Assembly (NCBI RefSeq): GCF_003573695.1
Contig: NC_039365.1
Span: 132,271,466-132,335,465, forward strand
Direction: 5' to 3'
DNA length: 64,000 nucleotides
From: Papaver somniferum
Lineage: Eukaryota; Streptophyta; Magnoliopsida; Ranunculales; Papaveraceae
In this document: positions 61,896 through 64,000 of the stretch, piece after piece
Position numbering within the stretch: the stretch's first letter is position 1
Layout of the letters: every line of letters begins with the position of its first letter
Notes under the pieces: generated by a model
Database searches by the model: none
Seen by the model: only the letters and a program-made list of their open reading frames with translations
What the model was told of the DNA's origin: nothing
Program-made: the position numbers and the translations under genes

Positions 61896-62096
61896 GGTTA
61901 CTTGTGTTAAATGGAATCAGAATGGTAACTGGCTACTAACAGCTTCGGAGGATCAACTCATCAAGGTGCAGTTGATGACTATAGTGTCAATTAATGCACC
62001 ATGCCATTATCAATTTTTACCCTGGGCGTAAAACATTTTTTTTTTGTTGCTAATTTATTGGTTGACACTTGACACGCTTTCCTTGTCGATGTTCAG

Positions 62097-62160
62097 CTTT
62101 ATGATGTTAGAGCTGTGAAAGAGCTTCGATCCTTTCGTGGACATTGGAACGATGTAACTG
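62097..62160 (+). pseudogene. FY-like exon 9 (WD repeat)
   Basis: 64 bp: LYDVRAVKELRSFRGHWNDV followed by T. Acceptor GTTCAG, donor GTTAGT, phase 1 at the end, which matches exon 10. Confidence 0.85.
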
Positions 62161-63001
62161 GTTAGTAATACCTCTTCACTTTTCCTTTATTTCCTTACTT
62201 TCTTAAGATCTCTCACTTCTTGTATGTCCATCTGGACATATGGATGTGGAACTAAAATTGGTTTGGTTATACAACTTAAAATCTATATGGTGCAGAGTGT
62301 CACATATCATTCGTACCAGGAACTCTGTTCATTCGTACCCAACATGTTATATTTATCTGTACGAAACATGTATTCAATGAGGTAAGTGAGTGGAAATAAT
62401 TTTTGGTCGCTTAGAACTCTCGTTAGGTTGCTTGTTGATGCTTAATGGAGATATTTATTGGTTCCTCTGATGTTATCTTATGAATTATTAAATTCATGCC
62501 TAGCCATAATCACATGAAAAACTATTATAGCGATTTGGAACTAAGCTGTTTTCATATAGAAGTTAGACTTGAGGCTAAATTATTTTCTGCATAAGAAGGT
62601 TCACCTAAAACCCCATAACCTGAGACAATGAGATTTCATTTATTATAAATAAAATGCGGGTGTTGAATTCAGTTGTCTGGTTATGGGAAATGCCTCTCCA
62701 ATTGGTATGTAGCTAAGCCTAGTCGCACCTTTCACCAGGCAAACATTGTTCAGCTTTTAACCTTTAACACCTCTTCTCCACAGAAGCGAATTTCAGATGA
62801 AATGCTTACTTTCAGTTTTGTGCTTAAATAGCCAATAATTTGGGAAGTAAAGATCAATTGTGTTTTGTTTGATAAGGAATCTATATTCAGTATGTTTTCT
62901 GGATTTTATTGTCATTGGCACATTGAACCACATGAGATTTTTGCTTTTCATTTGGTCCAAAGATGGAACGTTCTCCACTTATGCTCTTTCTGTTTTGCTA
63001 G

Positions 63002-63080
63002 CTCTTGCATGGGATCCTTTCCACGAAGATTACTTTGTCAGCGGCAGTTTTGATGCGTCCATCTTCCATTGGCTCGTTGC
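63002..63080 (+). pseudogene. FY-like exon 10 (WD repeat)
   Basis: 79 bp: ALAWDPFHEDYFVSGSFDAS followed by IFHWLVA across the junction. Acceptor TTGCTAG, donor GTAACC. Confidence 0.85.
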
Positions 63081-63225
63081 GTAACCATCTTTTCCATCAT
63101 CAACTATTACTGATTACTTCCATTATATCTTTTACTGTTTCTACTTACCCATGCTAGTAATTCTCGAGTTTTTTATTTGGAAGTCTTAGTCAAATGATGA
63201 AAAGTACTCCAGTTGTTTGAAATAT

Positions 63226-63591
63226 GGGACATTTTGATTTTGGGTCCCATAAAATGGTATACCTTTACATTTGGAGCCTAACTTTGTCCAGCTTTGAGTT
63301 TGGGTTCCGGTCAAAGATTGACTATTCTTGACCATCCAACAATCAGTTAAATATGAGATATTTTAACAAAAATAAAACGTTTTCGTTAGTCATTTCACTG
63401 TCTTGGATAACTTGGTAGAGTTAGTAAATAAATAAAAAGTAATATTTTCGTTAAAATAACCCATATTTAACTGATTGTTGGATGGTCAAGAATAGTCAAC
63501 CTTTGATCGGGACCCAAACTCAAAGCTGGACAAAGTTAGGCTCCAAATGCAAAGGTATACCATTTTATGGGACCCAAAATCAAAATATCCC
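63226..63591. mobile_element. Foldback Mutator-like MITE in the last FY-like intron
   Basis: 366 bp made mostly of two inverted arms of about 140 bp (63226-63365 and 63455-63591) starting GGGACATTTTGATTTTGGG. A perfect 9-bp target duplication TTGAAATAT lies at 63217-63225 and 63592-63600. Long arms and a 9-bp duplication are typical of Mutator-derived MITEs. Confidence 0.9.
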
Positions 63592-63705
63592 TTGAAATAT
63601 TGATAACGATACAGTGGAGAGGAGCAATATCTTTATGCTACAGTTTTTAATTTACTCGATTAAAACATTACATAATAAGTGTGTGATTTTTATATCGATG
63701 AACAG

Positions 63706-63795
63706 GCATGATACTGCTCAGGTCGAAATAACTGGGGCACATGAAAATAGTGTACGGGGCCTTGCATGTCATCCTAGTGGCTATAATCTTTGCAG
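63706..63795 (+). pseudogene. FY-like exon 11 (WD repeat)
   Basis: 90 bp: HDTAQVEITGAHENSVRGLA followed by CHPSGYNLC. The family has VWDLAWHP, so both Trp are lost here. Acceptor GAACAG, donor GTAACT. It ends in phase 2; later exons lie beyond the window. Confidence 0.85.
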
Positions 63796-64000
63796 GTAAC
63801 TTTTCATGGTTTTTGTAATTATTACTGGATGAGCTTTAGTCTTGGTTTCTTACCTTAAATGGTCAGACTGAAGTGCGCCTACATTTCTTTATTCATAAAA
63901 GATACAAAGCATTTGGTCTATAGTTGCCTGCCAGTTTTATTAATAACTATCTTGACCAACCTTTAGTTAGTTTCGACTATACAAAGCATTTCGACTATGT
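63796..64000 (+). other. Intron of the FY-like gene, cut by the window end
   Basis: Begins with donor GTAACT. Nothing else recognisable. Confidence 0.6.

Larger units (their letters stand above)
60703..61965 (+). pseudogene. FY-like exon 8, split by a TIR element
   Basis: GHKKTVFGM is encoded at 60703-60732 and [20 protein letters not shown] at 61900-61965. Between them lies the element 60733-61895. Removing it with one GGTT copy restores a continuous frame. No AG precedes the exon (sequence GCAAACTTGGTCAT), so the acceptor is lost. Donor GTGCAG at 61966. Confidence 0.8.
41595..63795 (+). pseudogene. FY: FY-like WD40 gene (WDR33 family), 5'-truncated and decayed
   Basis: FY/WDR33 is the WD40 subunit of the cleavage and polyadenylation factor; it helps recognise the AAUAAA signal in nuclear pre-mRNA and controls FCA-dependent flowering in Arabidopsis. 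Eleven exon pieces are visible: 41595-41669, 55805-55909, 56131-56226, 56331-56413, 56551-56607, 60335-60394, 60538-60602, 60703-60732 with 61900-61965, 62097-62160, 63002-63080, 63706-63795. Diagnostic blocks: [83 protein letters not shown]. The N-terminus is missing, one WD-repeat exon (between 56607 and 60335) is not found, one acceptor and one exon are damaged, and repeat tryptophans are lost (W to R or C at 60344, 60366, 63753 and 63765). The gene continues past the window (Pro-rich C-terminus not visible). Confidence 0.85.

Overview
This is nuclear DNA from a seed plant, almost certainly a eudicot. Spliced genes with GT/AG introns sit among nested LTR retrotransposons whose primer-binding sites match plant families, and a plant F-box/FBA gene and an FY-type WD40 gene are present. 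A basal eudicot such as a poppy relative would fit, but I cannot name the species from sequence alone. No complete, undamaged host gene is visible. Every protein-coding locus is either a transposon gene or a decayed host gene.

Layout. Bases 1-18535 are built from copies of one copia-like family (family A: LTRs of about 2.4 kb, initiator-Met-type PBS). The copies carry gag and one small extra ORF but no protease, integrase or RT. One copy is cut by a solo LTR of a gypsy family (9321-10967). Another lies in inverse orientation (13063-18535). A second LTR family (B) is nested at 3247-4735. Bases 18736-29547 hold a full-length 10.8-kb Athila-like gypsy element with 1.56-kb LTRs and a 5-bp target duplication (AATAT). 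It sits inside an older LTR of the same kind (18540-18735 plus 29553-30400). Bases 30400-38030 are LTR relics (families C, B and D), including two B repeats head to tail. A short antisense LINE reverse-transcriptase fragment follows (38041-38431).

Bases 39095-63795 hold the host material. An F-box gene starting at 39984 is broken by a frameshift, two stops, a further indel and a 502-bp TIR element with an 8-bp target duplication. Its reading frame runs straight into a piece of an FY-like gene (WD40 subunit of the mRNA 3'-end processing complex, WDR33 in animals). The FY-like exons continue to the right edge of the window. The first FY-like intron was about 272 bp. It is now about 14 kb because a large LTR element (41941-55798, target duplication GTGCA) landed in its 3' splice site, and the duplicated target bases rebuilt the acceptor AG. 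That element has a long interior with decayed acidic/Lys-Pro repeats, holds a 5.2-kb antisense Tork/Tnt1-like copia element (48164-53363), and has a solo LTR in its own left LTR. Downstream introns hold an antisense LTR element (about 56640-60120), a 1.16-kb TIR element that splits an FY-like exon (60733-61895), and a foldback Mutator-like MITE (63226-63591, 9-bp target duplication).

How it fits together: an F-box gene and a 5'-truncated FY copy became joined in one reading frame and then decayed, while waves of retrotransposons and MITEs expanded the introns. Empty sites can be inferred for most insertions from their target duplications, which gives a clear relative order of events. Coordinates of LTR ends with target duplications are exact to the base; edges of degraded relics are approximate.
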